NCBI GenBank assembly: GCA_965277425.1
Contig: CBDICR010000006.1
Location: 186,001 to 250,000, forward strand
Length of the DNA: 64,000 nt
Origin: Poindextera sp965277425
GTDB taxonomy: Bacteria; Pseudomonadota; Alphaproteobacteria; Caulobacterales; Caulobacteraceae
Reading direction: 5' to 3'
Part shown: one piece after another, positions 1 to 7,888 of the stretch
Numbering within the stretch: position 1 is the first letter of the stretch
How the letters are laid out: each line of letters begins with the position of its first letter
Translations under genes and position numbers: made by a program
Notes under the pieces: model-generated
The model's database searches: none
Told to the model about the DNA's origin: nothing
The model's input: only the letters and a program-made list of their open reading frames with translations

Positions 1-182
1 ACCTGCTCCGAAGGCGCCGGAGCGGCATCAACCTCGGTCCCGAGGCGGCTTGACCCTGCTCTCTATCTGGGCGGCGCGGGATCGGGGCCCGCGTTGCTCA
101 CCGTGGCGTCGCGATCGGCCGTGTAATAACAACGGCGCCTGACTTCCAACGACCAGGGCCAGGAGCCTTCTGAGATTTGCCG
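1..182. other. window edge, no assignable gene
   Basis: No gene can be assigned here. Forward frame 3 is open from the edge to a TGA at 51-53 and ends in residues SGINLGPEAA, and forward frame 1 is open to the TAA at 124-126. Either could be the tail of a gene starting outside the window, but neither has recognisable motifs. An AGGAG at 161-165 probably serves the gene that follows. Confidence 0.4.
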
Positions 183-701
183 ATGTCTTTGATGGTGCTT
201 AACGTGGTCGGCAGCGACCGACCCGGACTCACGCGGGCGTTGGCGGCCGCCGTTCTCTCGGCCGGCGGTAATTGGCTGGAAAGCCATCTCAGCCGACTGG
301 GCGGCCTCTATGTCGGGGCGGTGCTGGTCGAAGTGGAAGCCGATGCCGTTGAGGACTTGCGGTCCACCGTCGGCGCGGTGGATGCCCATGGCCTGGAGGT
401 GCGAATTGCGCCCGCCATCGACCAGAGCGGCGTTGACGGCGAGGCCTTCTATTTCAGCCTGGTCGGCCAGGATCAGCCTGGGATCGTAAACCAGGTGACC
501 ACGGTGCTGAGCGGCCTCGGCGCAAATATCGAGACGTTCAAATCCTGGATCGACGCCGAGCCGCACGCCGGCGCCCCGCTGTTCCACATCGAGGCGCGCC
601 TTAGGCTCCCGACCGAACTCTGGGCCAGCCGAATCCAGGCGGCGTTGGAGGACATCTCGGCTGAGATCATGGTCGATGTGGCGCTTAAGCCGGCAGAGTA
701 G
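183..701 (+). CDS. ACT-domain protein, GcvR-like regulator
   Basis: A 172-residue protein built from two ACT domains. The first starts near residue 3 (VVGSDRPGLTRALAAAV) and the second near residue 90 (LVGQDQPGIVNQVTTVL). The DRPG and DQPG ligand-loop signatures and the tandem arrangement are those of the GcvR family (glycine cleavage system repressor), cytosolic proteins that sense small metabolites such as glycine. The length matches the family. ATG at 183 is taken as the start, with TGAG just upstream. An in-frame TTG at 177, better spaced from AGGAG at 161-165, is the alternative. No glycine cleavage genes are nearby, so the regulatory target is unknown. Confidence 0.8.
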   Translation: MSLMVLNVVGSDRPGLTRALAAAVLSAGGNWLESHLSRLGGLYVGAVLVEVEADAVEDLRSTVGAVDAHGLEVRIAPAIDQSGVDGEAFYFSLVGQDQPGIVNQVTTVLSGLGANIETFKSWIDAEPHAGAPLFHIEARLRLPTELWASRIQAALEDISAEIMVDVALKPAE

Positions 702-778
702 CAAACGGCCGCGCCAATGACCGCCGGCCCAAACGGATTGTCTTCCAGGGAGACAGGGCGAGTGCGCCCGGCTCGGCC

Positions 779-2113
779 TCAATGGCGTCGAGGGATGATC
801 ACCGGCAGGGTTTCGTAGCCCTTCACAAAGGTCGAATAGACTCGCTTGGGCTCGCCCGTAACCACGATCTCCGGGAAGCGCCGCAGGATTTCTTCCCAGA
901 TGACCCGCAGTTGCAGTTCGGCGAGGCGATTGCCGACGCAGCGATGGATGCCGAATCCAAAAGACAGATGCTGGCGCGGCCGCGGGCGGTCGATCAGGTA
1001 GTCGTCGGCCCGCTCGATGACCTCGTCGTCGCGGTTGCCCGACACGTACCACATGGCGACGATATCGCCCTTGCGGATCATCTTTCCTCCGAACTCGACG
1101 TCTCGCGTGGCCGTGCGCTTCATGTGCGCGAGCGGCGTCTGCCAACGGATCGTCTCGGAGACCATCGACGGGATGAGCGACGGATCGGCGCGGAGCTTGG
1201 CGTATTGGTCCGGGTTTTTGTTCAAGGCGTAGACGCTGCCCGAGATGGTGTTGCGTGTGGTGTCGTTACCGCCGATGGTCAGCAGGATCACGTTCCCCAG
1301 GTATTCGAACTGGTTCATGTCCCGGGTCTGCGCCCCGTGCGCGAGCATGGAGATCAGGTCGCCCGCCGGCGGGGCGTTCACGCGCTGGTTCCAGAGGTTG
1401 AGGAAGTAGGTGCCGTACTCGAACATCTCGGCGCGCTTCTGGTCCCAGCTGTCCACCAGGCCGCGGCCGGGCTGGGCCATGACGACATCGGACCAGCGGG
1501 TGAGGCGCCGGCGATCCTCCTGCGGCATGTCGAAGAGCGTGGCGAGCGTCATCGCCGTGAGCTCCATGGACACCTTGTCGACCCAGTCGAATTCCTCGCC
1601 GATCGGCAGCGACTCCAGGATCGCCGCCGCGCGTTCGCGGATCAGCGGCTCCATCGCCACCAGATTGGACGGCGACACCGCCGGGCTTACGGTCTTGCGC
1701 TGCGCGTCGTGCTTTGGCGGATCCATGGCGATGAACATGCTCGGCCCGCCCCCGCCCCCGCCCTGGCCGCCGCCAGGTCCGCCGAAAAGACCGCCGCCGG
1801 CCGGCTCGCCGCCTTCCGCGATCATCTGCTGCACGCGAGCCTCGCTCGGCGGCAAGGTGATGCCGCCCGCGGAGGAAAAGACCTCGTGATTGGTGTCGAC
1901 CGCCATGATGTCGTTGTAGCGGGTGATCGACCAGTGGGCGGCGATGTCGGCCTCTGGCGTGAAATGGACCGGATCCTCGCGTCGAAGCCGCTCAAAATAC
2001 GGCCACATGGCGTCCTGCTCGAAGAGAGCCGGCCGCGACGGATTCAGCGCCTCCAGGGGCGTGGCGTAAGCGGCCTCGCGCGCGCTCTTCAGGTCAATCG
2101 ATCCATCGCTCAT
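779..2113 (-). CDS. cytochrome P450, CYP153-like, with glycine-rich insert
   Basis: A 444-residue soluble P450. Visible motifs are the I-helix GGNDTTRN (281-288), the K-helix ETIR (320-323) and the heme loop FGFGIHRCVGN with the thiolate ligand at Cys392. The segments IRWQTPLAHMKRTA and MWYVSGNRDDEV and the C-terminal VKGYETLPV are very like CYP153 terminal alkane and fatty-acid hydroxylases, which use a ferredoxin/ferredoxin-reductase pair. No such partner genes are adjacent. An unusual segment, about residues 100-124, is almost entirely glycine and sits just before MFIAMDPPKHD; CYP153 enzymes do not normally have it. The gene stays in frame through it. A glutathione transferase gene lies upstream on the same strand, 167 bp away. 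Confidence 0.88.
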   Translation of the reverse strand: MSDGSIDLKSAREAAYATPLEALNPSRPALFEQDAMWPYFERLRREDPVHFTPEADIAAHWSITRYNDIMAVDTNHEVFSSAGGITLPPSEARVQQMIAEGGEPAGGGLFGGPGGGQGGGGGGPSMFIAMDPPKHDAQRKTVSPAVSPSNLVAMEPLIRERAAAILESLPIGEEFDWVDKVSMELTAMTLATLFDMPQEDRRRLTRWSDVVMAQPGRGLVDSWDQKRAEMFEYGTYFLNLWNQRVNAPPAGDLISMLAHGAQTRDMNQFEYLGNVILLTIGGNDTTRNTISGSVYALNKNPDQYAKLRADPSLIPSMVSETIRWQTPLAHMKRTATRDVEFGGKMIRKGDIVAMWYVSGNRDDEVIERADDYLIDRPRPRQHLSFGFGIHRCVGNRLAELQLRVIWEEILRRFPEIVVTGEPKRVYSTFVKGYETLPVIIPRRH

Positions 2114-2280
2114 CGGCTATCCCCGCGACCTTGTGTTGGCGCTCGGCGTAAAACCATCGTCCGCAATAAGAGCGCGTCGAAGCCGCAAGTGAACGCCGTT
2201 TAGTTTAAGGACGCAAGCCCGCTCTTCCGCGACCTGTGAAGGAGACGCCCGAACCTCGGCTTTTGACCGAGGCAATGCGA

Positions 2281-2916
2281 TCAGTCCAGCATCGGCGCCA
2301 TGCCGGGCTCGGCCTTGGCCATCGCCCTCTGGTAGGCGGGGCGCTGGCCGATGCGCTGGAGATAGGCCCTCAGATTGGGATAGCCCTCGATCGACAGGCC
2401 GCGAAACGCCCGACCGGTGGTCAGGCAGTAGCCCATCATGATGTCGGCGGTGGTGAGGTTCGCGCCGCCGAAGTACGGCGCCTGGCCGAGCCTCGCCTCG
2501 ACCATCGCCCAACCCCGCCGGCTGCGATCGTCGACGAAGGCCGCGGCCGGATTGCCGTCGCCGCCCCTGGCCAGCACCAGCTGCATCATCAGCGTGGTCA
2601 TGAAGGTCCCGTTCGACCAGTGAAACCAGAACAGGTGGTCGGCGAAATCCGCATCGTCCAGGCCGGGCGCCAGTCGCCCGTCGCCATAGCGCGCGCAGAG
2701 GTAGTCGCAGATTGCGCCGCTCTCGCCCAGAACCAGGTCGCCGTCGGTGATCACCGGCGCGATCCCCATCGGGTGCAGCGCCTTGTAGTCGTCAGGCGCA
2801 AGGCGGTTGTCCGTCCGCCGATCGTAGCGTTTGAGCGCGTAGTCGAGCCCCAGCTCCTCGCATAGCCACACGATGCGTTCGGATTGGGAAATCCCCAGAT
2901 GATGAACCGTAAGCAT
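2281..2916 (-). CDS. glutathione S-transferase family protein
   Basis: A 211-residue cytosolic protein with the two-domain GST layout. The N-terminal thioredoxin-fold half has the active-site region HHLGISQSERIVW, the cis-Pro segment GIAPVITDG and the glutathione gamma-glutamyl contact ESGAICDYL near residue 65. The C-terminal helical half carries the conserved LTTADIMMGY motif (N-capping box and hydrophobic staple). It would conjugate or reduce electrophiles with glutathione. It lies upstream of the P450 on the same strand, so a shared detoxification or oxidation role is possible but not shown. ATG at 2916 starts directly at the fold. Confidence 0.9.
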   Translation of the reverse strand: MLTVHHLGISQSERIVWLCEELGLDYALKRYDRRTDNRLAPDDYKALHPMGIAPVITDGDLVLGESGAICDYLCARYGDGRLAPGLDDADFADHLFWFHWSNGTFMTTLMMQLVLARGGDGNPAAAFVDDRSRRGWAMVEARLGQAPYFGGANLTTADIMMGYCLTTGRAFRGLSIEGYPNLRAYLQRIGQRPAYQRAMAKAEPGMAPMLD

Positions 2917-2989
2917 GTCCGCGCCCGCTCTCCCGAGTTGAACCGCCTAGGCTAGGCCATCGCCGCAGGCGCCGATACCCGTACGTGCA

Positions 2990-3131
2990 AGCCTCCCCAA
3001 TATCGGACCACGAGCACTCATCGTCGCCGACAACGCGGATTACAGCCTCGACTATCTTGCGCGCCTGCGTTCGCCCGCAAAGGGCTACATGCCAACGCTG
3101 TTCAGGGACGACGTCTTGCGAGCAGCTTACG
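2990..3131 (+). pseudogene. remnant of O-methyltransferase C-terminus
   Basis: In forward frame 2 the translation contains ALIVADNADYSLDYLARLR followed by PAKGYMPTLFRDDV. This strongly resembles the end of family-3 S-adenosylmethionine-dependent O-methyltransferases (pattern GALIVADNAD, DYL, PAxGY, FxDDVE). Only about 45 codons remain. The SAM-binding N-terminal two thirds are missing upstream, where a GST gene on the other strand begins, and the frame runs on into the 3' end of the opposite-strand gene at 3127. It looks like a relic cut off by rearrangement. There is no start codon or ribosome site of its own. Confidence 0.6.
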
Positions 3132-4506
3132 CCGCGGCGGCGCGGCGGCGGACGATCTGGGCGGCTTTTTCGCCGTGGGCCTGAGCCATGAAGCCGGCGG
3201 TGACTTCGAGGAAGGCGTGGATGCGCTCGACCGGGCCCGGGTCTTCGGCGCGAAGCATCTCGAGCAGGTCCTCGACATATTGATCCAGGCGTTCCTCGAT
3301 CATCTCCGCGGCCTTGGCCCGCGCGGCGCCGTAGCCGGACTGGGCGGCCGAGCCGCGCGCGTGGTCGAAAAAGGCCATTAGCCCCTCGGCGCGCCGCAGC
3401 GCCGCGGGATCGGGATCGGCGTCGAGCCTGGGCAGGCCGCGCAGGCCCTTGCCCAGCCGCACCATGCGCAGCGGCAGGGCCGCGTTCAGCGCCTTGCCGA
3501 TCTGCTCCAGCCGGGCCTCGGCCGACTGGGCCAAAAGCTTCTTCTGCTGGCCGATGCGCACGCCCCACGGCCCCTCGCGGCTGAGCTCGATGGAGGTCTC
3601 GAACTCGGCGATCTCGACGGCGGCGATCTGCAGCGCCTCGCCGGCGGCCGTGCCCGCCTGCGCGCCCTGGTTGGGATCGAACGCCTTGAAGGCGGCCAGT
3701 CGCCGGTCGACGTCGTCGATGATGTAGTCGCCGAAGCGCGCTAGCTCGGAGACGGCGACGTACCGATCGCCCGGATGGTCCATGATCGCCGACATGACGC
3801 GCAGGATCTGCCAGGGCTCCGGCAGATGCGCGAACAGCATTTCGAAGAACTGCGGCCCGGCGTCGTCGGTCAGTTCGACCGCGTCCTTGTAGGCCAGCCT
3901 GGCGCCGGCCGCGCGGTCGTCGCTCATGCGGCCGACCCAGTCCGGCAGGCGCAGCAGCGCCGCACGGGTGATCGGGGCGAGGTCCAGATAGCTGGCGAAG
4001 GTCGCCGCGCCATGCTTGGCCGCCGCGTCGAGCAGGTCGCTTGCGGCCTGGAAGGCCCTGGCCTCGCAGCGCAGACCCTGGGCCGCCGACAGGCAGAGCT
4101 GGTCATAGACGGGGTCGCTCGGCGCATCCGCGTCGAGCGGCTTGCAGCTGGCCGCGGCGGCCTCTTCGACGAGCGCGGGCGAGGTCTCCTTCAGCGCCCG
4201 CCAGAGCAGCAGCGGCGTCGCCTCGGGAAAGGACACGGCCTTCCACGGCGAGGTCCGGCAGAGCAGCCCAACCGGCGCCAGCACCAGCCGTCGCAGCCGA
4301 CGATCGGCCGCTTCGTTGCACAGCAGTTCGTGCACCACCGCGATCGGCCCGCCCAGCGTGGCCTCCTCGCAGAGGGCGAGTTGCAGATTGCGCACGAGCG
4401 CGTCGCTCACGACGCCGAACACGGCCTTCAGGCCGGAGGTCTGGGTGTTGGTCAGGCCGGGCATGCCAAGTCGCTCACGCGCCGAGATGGCGTTCGCGCC
4501 CATCAT
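3127..4506 (-). CDS. conserved hypothetical protein, mostly helical
   Basis: Not recognised. A 459-residue protein with no signal peptide or membrane segment. It is rich in Ala, Leu, Arg and Glu and predicted by eye to be mostly helical. It contains a PDWVGRMSDDRAAG stretch, a LPEPWQILRVMSAIMDHPGDRY stretch near the middle, and a charged C-terminus ending in an Arg/Ala run. Two adjacent ATGs (4506 and 4503) lie just after the stop of the histidine kinase gene upstream (34 bp gap). An upstream in-frame start would run into the kinase coding sequence, so 4506 is preferred. It is probably the last gene of the PepSY/regulator/kinase operon, but no function can be assigned. Confidence 0.7.
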   Translation of the reverse strand: MMGANAISARERLGMPGLTNTQTSGLKAVFGVVSDALVRNLQLALCEEATLGGPIAVVHELLCNEAADRRLRRLVLAPVGLLCRTSPWKAVSFPEATPLLLWRALKETSPALVEEAAAASCKPLDADAPSDPVYDQLCLSAAQGLRCEARAFQAASDLLDAAAKHGAATFASYLDLAPITRAALLRLPDWVGRMSDDRAAGARLAYKDAVELTDDAGPQFFEMLFAHLPEPWQILRVMSAIMDHPGDRYVAVSELARFGDYIIDDVDRRLAAFKAFDPNQGAQAGTAAGEALQIAAVEIAEFETSIELSREGPWGVRIGQQKKLLAQSAEARLEQIGKALNAALPLRMVRLGKGLRGLPRLDADPDPAALRRAEGLMAFFDHARGSAAQSGYGAARAKAAEMIEERLDQYVEDLLEMLRAEDPGPVERIHAFLEVTAGFMAQAHGEKAAQIVRRRAAAA

Positions 4507-4540
4507 GCTTGAGCGCGCGTTAAGGAAGCCCAAAAGGGCG

Positions 4541-5926
4541 CTAGCTTTCCGCTCGCGGCAGATCGAGCACGACGCGCAGGCCGCCAAGGTTGGAATCGCT
4601 CAAGGTCGCACCGCCGCCATAGGCGCGCGCGAGTTCGTCGACGATGGACAGCCCCAGGCCCGAGCCCGGCGCGCTCTCGTCCAGGCGCTCGCCGCGCTTG
4701 AAAACCTCGGCGCGCCGCTCGCTCGGCAGGCCCGGCCCGTCGTCCTCGACCACCAGGCAGATACGGTCGGGATGGACCACCCTGGCCTCGGCCCTGACCC
4801 GCCGCACGGCGAATTTGCAGGCGTTCTCCAGCACGTTTCCGAGAATCTCCAAAAGGTCCTGCCGCTCGCCCTGAAACAGGACACTGTCCGGACAGCGCCA
4901 GTCGATCGTCACCGCGCGATCCAGGAAGATGCGCTCCAGCGCGTGGGCCAGCTCTTCAAGAACGGGCGCGACCGCGGTCCGCTCGCGCGGCGCCTGCGAA
5001 CGGGCGGCGGCGCGGGCGCGGCGCAGGTGATGGTCGACATGGTCGCGCATGGTGTCGGCCTGGCGCGAGACGACCTCGGCCAGGGGCCCCGGATGGCGTT
5101 CGGCCTCGGCCAGCATCACCGAGAGCGGCGTCTTCAAGGCATGGGCCAGGTTGCCGACATGGGTGCGCTGGCGCTCGACCACCTCCTGATCGTGGGCCAC
5201 CAGCGCGTTCAGCTCCGCCGCCAGCGGCTCGACCTCGGCGGGATAGTCGCCATCCAGGCGGTTGGCCTTGCCGGTGCGTACGTCCGACACCTCGCGCTGG
5301 AGCGCGAAAAGCGGTCCCAGGCCGACCCGAACCTGGATCAGCACCACCATGATCAGGCCGACGCCGAGTACGATCAGGCTGACCGCCGTCTCCACGGCGA
5401 ATCGCTTGGCCGAGGCCTCGACCGGGGTCAGGTCCTCCGCGGTCATGAAGATCACCGGCGGCGTCCGGCCGGGCAGGGTCGCCTGCATCGCCGCCGCGCG
5501 CAGCGGTTCGTGGGCCGGGCCGGTAGTGGTGTAGTAGACCATCCTGCCCGGCGCCGCCTGCAGGGCGCCCGGGCCGCCCGGCGGCTCCTGCAACTCGGAA
5601 TCCCATAGCGAGCGCGAGCGGACCAGGGCGTGCAGCCGTCCCCCGGCCGACTCGGCGATTTCCCAATAGGTGCCGGAATAGGCCCGGGTCGCGGCCGGGT
5701 CGGTCAGGGGCGGCGCATCGACCTGACCCTGGTCGTCGATGCTGGAGCCGGCGAACAGGCTCTCGGCGTCCTCGCGCAGGTCGTCATCGAACCGCATCAC
5801 CGAGGCGTGATGGAACAGCGTGATCTGCACCAGGCCGCTGACCATGAGCACCACCAAGCTCCAGACGGCCGCCAGCATCACCAGCCGCCGCGCCAGCGAT
5901 GGGCGCCAGAGGTCGCTGAGTTTCAC
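4541..5926 (-). CDS. PhoQ-type sensor histidine kinase
   Basis: A 461-residue inner-membrane kinase. TM1 is about residues 14-36, a periplasmic sensor region covers about 37-175, and TM2 is about 176-197. A HAMP-like linker follows, then the dimerisation/phosphorylation helix with HALKTPL (phospho-acceptor His262), the N box GNVLENACKF, the G1 box VVEDDGPGLP and the G2 box GSGLGLSIV. HALKTPL in place of HELRTPL is typical of the PhoQ branch. It overlaps its cognate regulator gene by 4 bp (5923-5926), so the two are translationally coupled. The periplasmic signal is unknown; the PepSY protein encoded first in the operon may modulate it. Confidence 0.93.
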   Translation of the reverse strand: MKLSDLWRPSLARRLVMLAAVWSLVVLMVSGLVQITLFHHASVMRFDDDLREDAESLFAGSSIDDQGQVDAPPLTDPAATRAYSGTYWEIAESAGGRLHALVRSRSLWDSELQEPPGGPGALQAAPGRMVYYTTTGPAHEPLRAAAMQATLPGRTPPVIFMTAEDLTPVEASAKRFAVETAVSLIVLGVGLIMVVLIQVRVGLGPLFALQREVSDVRTGKANRLDGDYPAEVEPLAAELNALVAHDQEVVERQRTHVGNLAHALKTPLSVMLAEAERHPGPLAEVVSRQADTMRDHVDHHLRRARAAARSQAPRERTAVAPVLEELAHALERIFLDRAVTIDWRCPDSVLFQGERQDLLEILGNVLENACKFAVRRVRAEARVVHPDRICLVVEDDGPGLPSERRAEVFKRGERLDESAPGSGLGLSIVDELARAYGGGATLSDSNLGGLRVVLDLPRAES

Positions 5927-6603
5927 GCGCCGTCCGCCTCGCCCTCCAGCGGAATGAGGCGATAGCCCAGCCCGCGCACCGTCTCGATCCGGTCCGGCCC
6001 GATCTTCTTGCGGACGCGGCCGACGAAGACCTCGATGGTGTTGGAATCGCGGTCGAAATCCTGGTCGTAGAGGTGTTCGACCAGTTCGGTGCGGCTGATC
6101 ACCCGGCCCTGGTGCATCATCAGATAATGCATCAGGCGATATTCCAGCGAGGTGAGCCGCAACGGCTCGCCGTTCACCGAGGCACGCGCCGCGCGCGGAT
6201 CCAGCCGCAAGCCGCCGCAGGACAGCGTCGCGGCCGCGTGGCCCGCCGAGCGGCGCAGCAGCGCGCGCAGCCGCGCCAGTAGCTCCTCGGTATGGAAGGG
6301 CTTGGTCAGATAGTCGTCGGCGCCGGCGTCGAAGCCGGCCACCTTTTCGCTCCAGGCGCCGCGGGCGGTCAGGATCAGCACGGGAATCGACTTGCCGTCG
6401 CGCCGCCAGCGTTCGAGCACCGAGACGCCGTCGATCTTCGGCAGGCCCAGATCCAGGATCACCGCGTCATAGGGCTCGGTGTCGCCGAGGAAGTGGGCCT
6501 CTTCGCCGTCGGGGGCGTGGTCGACCGCGTAATCCGCGTCGGCCAGCGCCTGTTTCAACTGGCGCGACAAATCCGGGTCGTCCTCGGCCAAAAGGATGCG
6601 CAT
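5923..6603 (-). CDS. OmpR/PhoP-family response regulator
   Basis: A 226-residue regulator. The receiver domain (1-115) has the acidic pocket EDD (7-9), phospho-acceptor Asp51 in VILDLGLP and Lys101 in LTKPF. The C-terminal winged helix (about 128-220) has the OmpR-family features LTSLEYRLMHYLM, DRDSNTIEVFVGRVRKKI and VRGLGYRL. It activates or represses transcription after phosphorylation by the kinase encoded directly downstream. It sits between the PepSY gene (4 bp upstream) and the kinase gene, a common PhoPQ-like order. Start ATG at 6603. Confidence 0.95.
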   Translation of the reverse strand: MRILLAEDDPDLSRQLKQALADADYAVDHAPDGEEAHFLGDTEPYDAVILDLGLPKIDGVSVLERWRRDGKSIPVLILTARGAWSEKVAGFDAGADDYLTKPFHTEELLARLRALLRRSAGHAAATLSCGGLRLDPRAARASVNGEPLRLTSLEYRLMHYLMMHQGRVISRTELVEHLYDQDFDRDSNTIEVFVGRVRKKIGPDRIETVRGLGYRLIPLEGEADGA

Positions 6604-6607
6604 GGGG

Positions 6608-7132
6608 CTATCGTCCTCCGTCGGCGCTCAATATGGCGCCGCTTTCCGCGTCAACCATATAGTCGATCCGGTGACCGTTCGGGGCCGCCCATCGCACGCG
6701 ATAGGCGGGCCGGCCGCCCCATTGCTCCAGGCCGGCGTCGAGTTCGTGGCCAGGGCCGCGCCGGCGGATCGACTGGATGGCCCGGCCGAGCGGCACGAAA
6801 CGCCTTTGCCGAACGCCCTGGCGCACCTCGTCCTGCTGCGGTCCCCAACCGGCGCCGAGGGAATCGCCCTGCCAGCCAGACCCAGGCGGCGGCGCGCCAT
6901 AGGGCTCGGGCGGGCCTCGGAAAGGTTGTTCCTGCGGCGGGCCGCGAAAGCCCTGCTGCGGCGGGCCTCGCTCTTCGTGCGGGCCTGAAAAGCCCCGCGG
7001 TCCCGGGCCCGCAGACGGGCCGCCGCGCTCACCACCGCGCCCGCCATGGCCGCCGTTCCATCCCTGGCCAGCAACCGGCGCGGCCAAGACCGCCAGCACC
7101 AGGCTGGCGATAAGGATGGGCATCGGTTTCAT
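6608..7132 (-). CDS. secreted Gly/Pro-rich PepSY-domain protein
   Basis: A 174-residue exported protein. It has a signal peptide (MKPMPILIASLVLAVLAAPVAG, cleavage near residue 22), a low-complexity Gly/Pro/Arg region to about residue 95, and a C-terminal PepSY module with RPAYRVRWAAPNGHRIDYMV and DAESGAILSADGG. PepSY domains are periplasmic or extracellular regulatory modules, and small secreted ones often precede PhoPQ-like systems, as here. The stop is 4 bp from the response regulator start, so the three genes form one operon. By inference it senses or tunes the periplasmic input of the kinase. Confidence 0.85.
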   Translation of the reverse strand: MKPMPILIASLVLAVLAAPVAGQGWNGGHGGRGGERGGPSAGPGPRGFSGPHEERGPPQQGFRGPPQEQPFRGPPEPYGAPPPGSGWQGDSLGAGWGPQQDEVRQGVRQRRFVPLGRAIQSIRRRGPGHELDAGLEQWGGRPAYRVRWAAPNGHRIDYMVDAESGAILSADGGR

Positions 7133-7295
7133 AACGCCCTTCCTGCACCAGCCCCGCTGAATAGGGCCTGAATAGACCAGACCGACCTTCCGAGCGACAG
7201 TTTAGGGCTTTGATCGCGGCTGGACGATGGCGTTAATTCGGCTCTTTCATCTGGGCGTGCGCGACGCCTTGGTCGAGATGATTGAGGGCAGTGAG

Positions 7296-7838
7296 ATGAG
7301 TTATCCGGGTTTCGAGGAGAGTTTACGCCGCATCGTCACCGGCAACGACGCGCAGAACCGCTCGACCATCATTATCGACGGGCCGCCGGGCGAAATCTCC
7401 CCGGCGCGGCTGTTGGAGATCTGGATCGATCAACTCGACCAGCCTTTGGACCCGAAGGCCACGGCGGACCAGAGCAAGGGCGCGGTGGTGCTTTCGCCGC
7501 CCAAGGGCGGGGTCAAGGTGCGCTGGTTCGTGGTCGAGCCGCTGCCGCCGGGCATACCGAAGCCCAGCCTCGACGCGGCGATCCGGCGCTCGTTCGAGAG
7601 CATTGGCGCGGCTCATCACCTGATCGATCAGACCCGGCATTCGCTGATGCACGAGACCGAGAGCCTCGACGTCATCTGCGTCCTGAAGGGCGATGTCAGC
7701 CTGATCCTGGAGGATGGCGAGACCCGCCTGAAACCCGGCCAGGTGGTCATCCAGCGCGCCACCAACCACGCCTGGGTCGCCCACGACGGCCCCGCCCTGA
7801 TGCTGGCGGTGCTGATCGACCGGACGGTCGCGCGCTAA
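7296..7838 (+). CDS. cupin-domain protein
   Basis: A 180-residue protein. The N-terminal part begins RRIVTGNDAQNRSTIIIDGPP, and the C-terminal cupin barrel includes LMHETESLDVICVLKGDVSLIL, EDGETRLKPGQVVIQRATNHAW and a short terminal strand. The cupin metal-site His and Glu are partly recognisable (HETESLD, NHAW). Homologues are annotated as cupin proteins of unknown catalytic role. ATG at 7296, preceded by GAGG, matches the usual N-terminus of this family. An ORF from 7227 adds 23 poorly conserved residues and is less likely. No operon partner: the next gene converges and is separated by a hairpin. Confidence 0.8.
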   Translation: MSYPGFEESLRRIVTGNDAQNRSTIIIDGPPGEISPARLLEIWIDQLDQPLDPKATADQSKGAVVLSPPKGGVKVRWFVVEPLPPGIPKPSLDAAIRRSFESIGAAHHLIDQTRHSLMHETESLDVICVLKGDVSLILEDGETRLKPGQVVIQRATNHAWVAHDGPALMLAVLIDRTVAR

Positions 7839-7848
7839 GGCCTCGCGC

Positions 7849-7873
7849 CCCTTCTCCCCTCGCGGGAGAAGGG
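7849..7873. terminator. hairpin of the intergenic repeat family
   Basis: A perfect stem of CCCTTCTCCC (7849-7858) and GGGAGAAGGG (7864-7873) with a 5-nt loop lies between the convergent cupin and dnaJ-type genes. The same arm sequence occurs at 57091, 57534 and, in a variant, near 23833, so it belongs to a dispersed palindromic repeat. It may act as a bidirectional terminator, although no T-run follows. Confidence 0.55.
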
Positions 7874-7888
7874 CATGCAGCTTCCGCC

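Noticed and set aside
2985..3191. 68-codon plus-strand frame in another reading frame over the methyltransferase relic
   Set aside because: Ser/Arg-rich with no motif; the neighbouring frame carries the recognisable methyltransferase residues.
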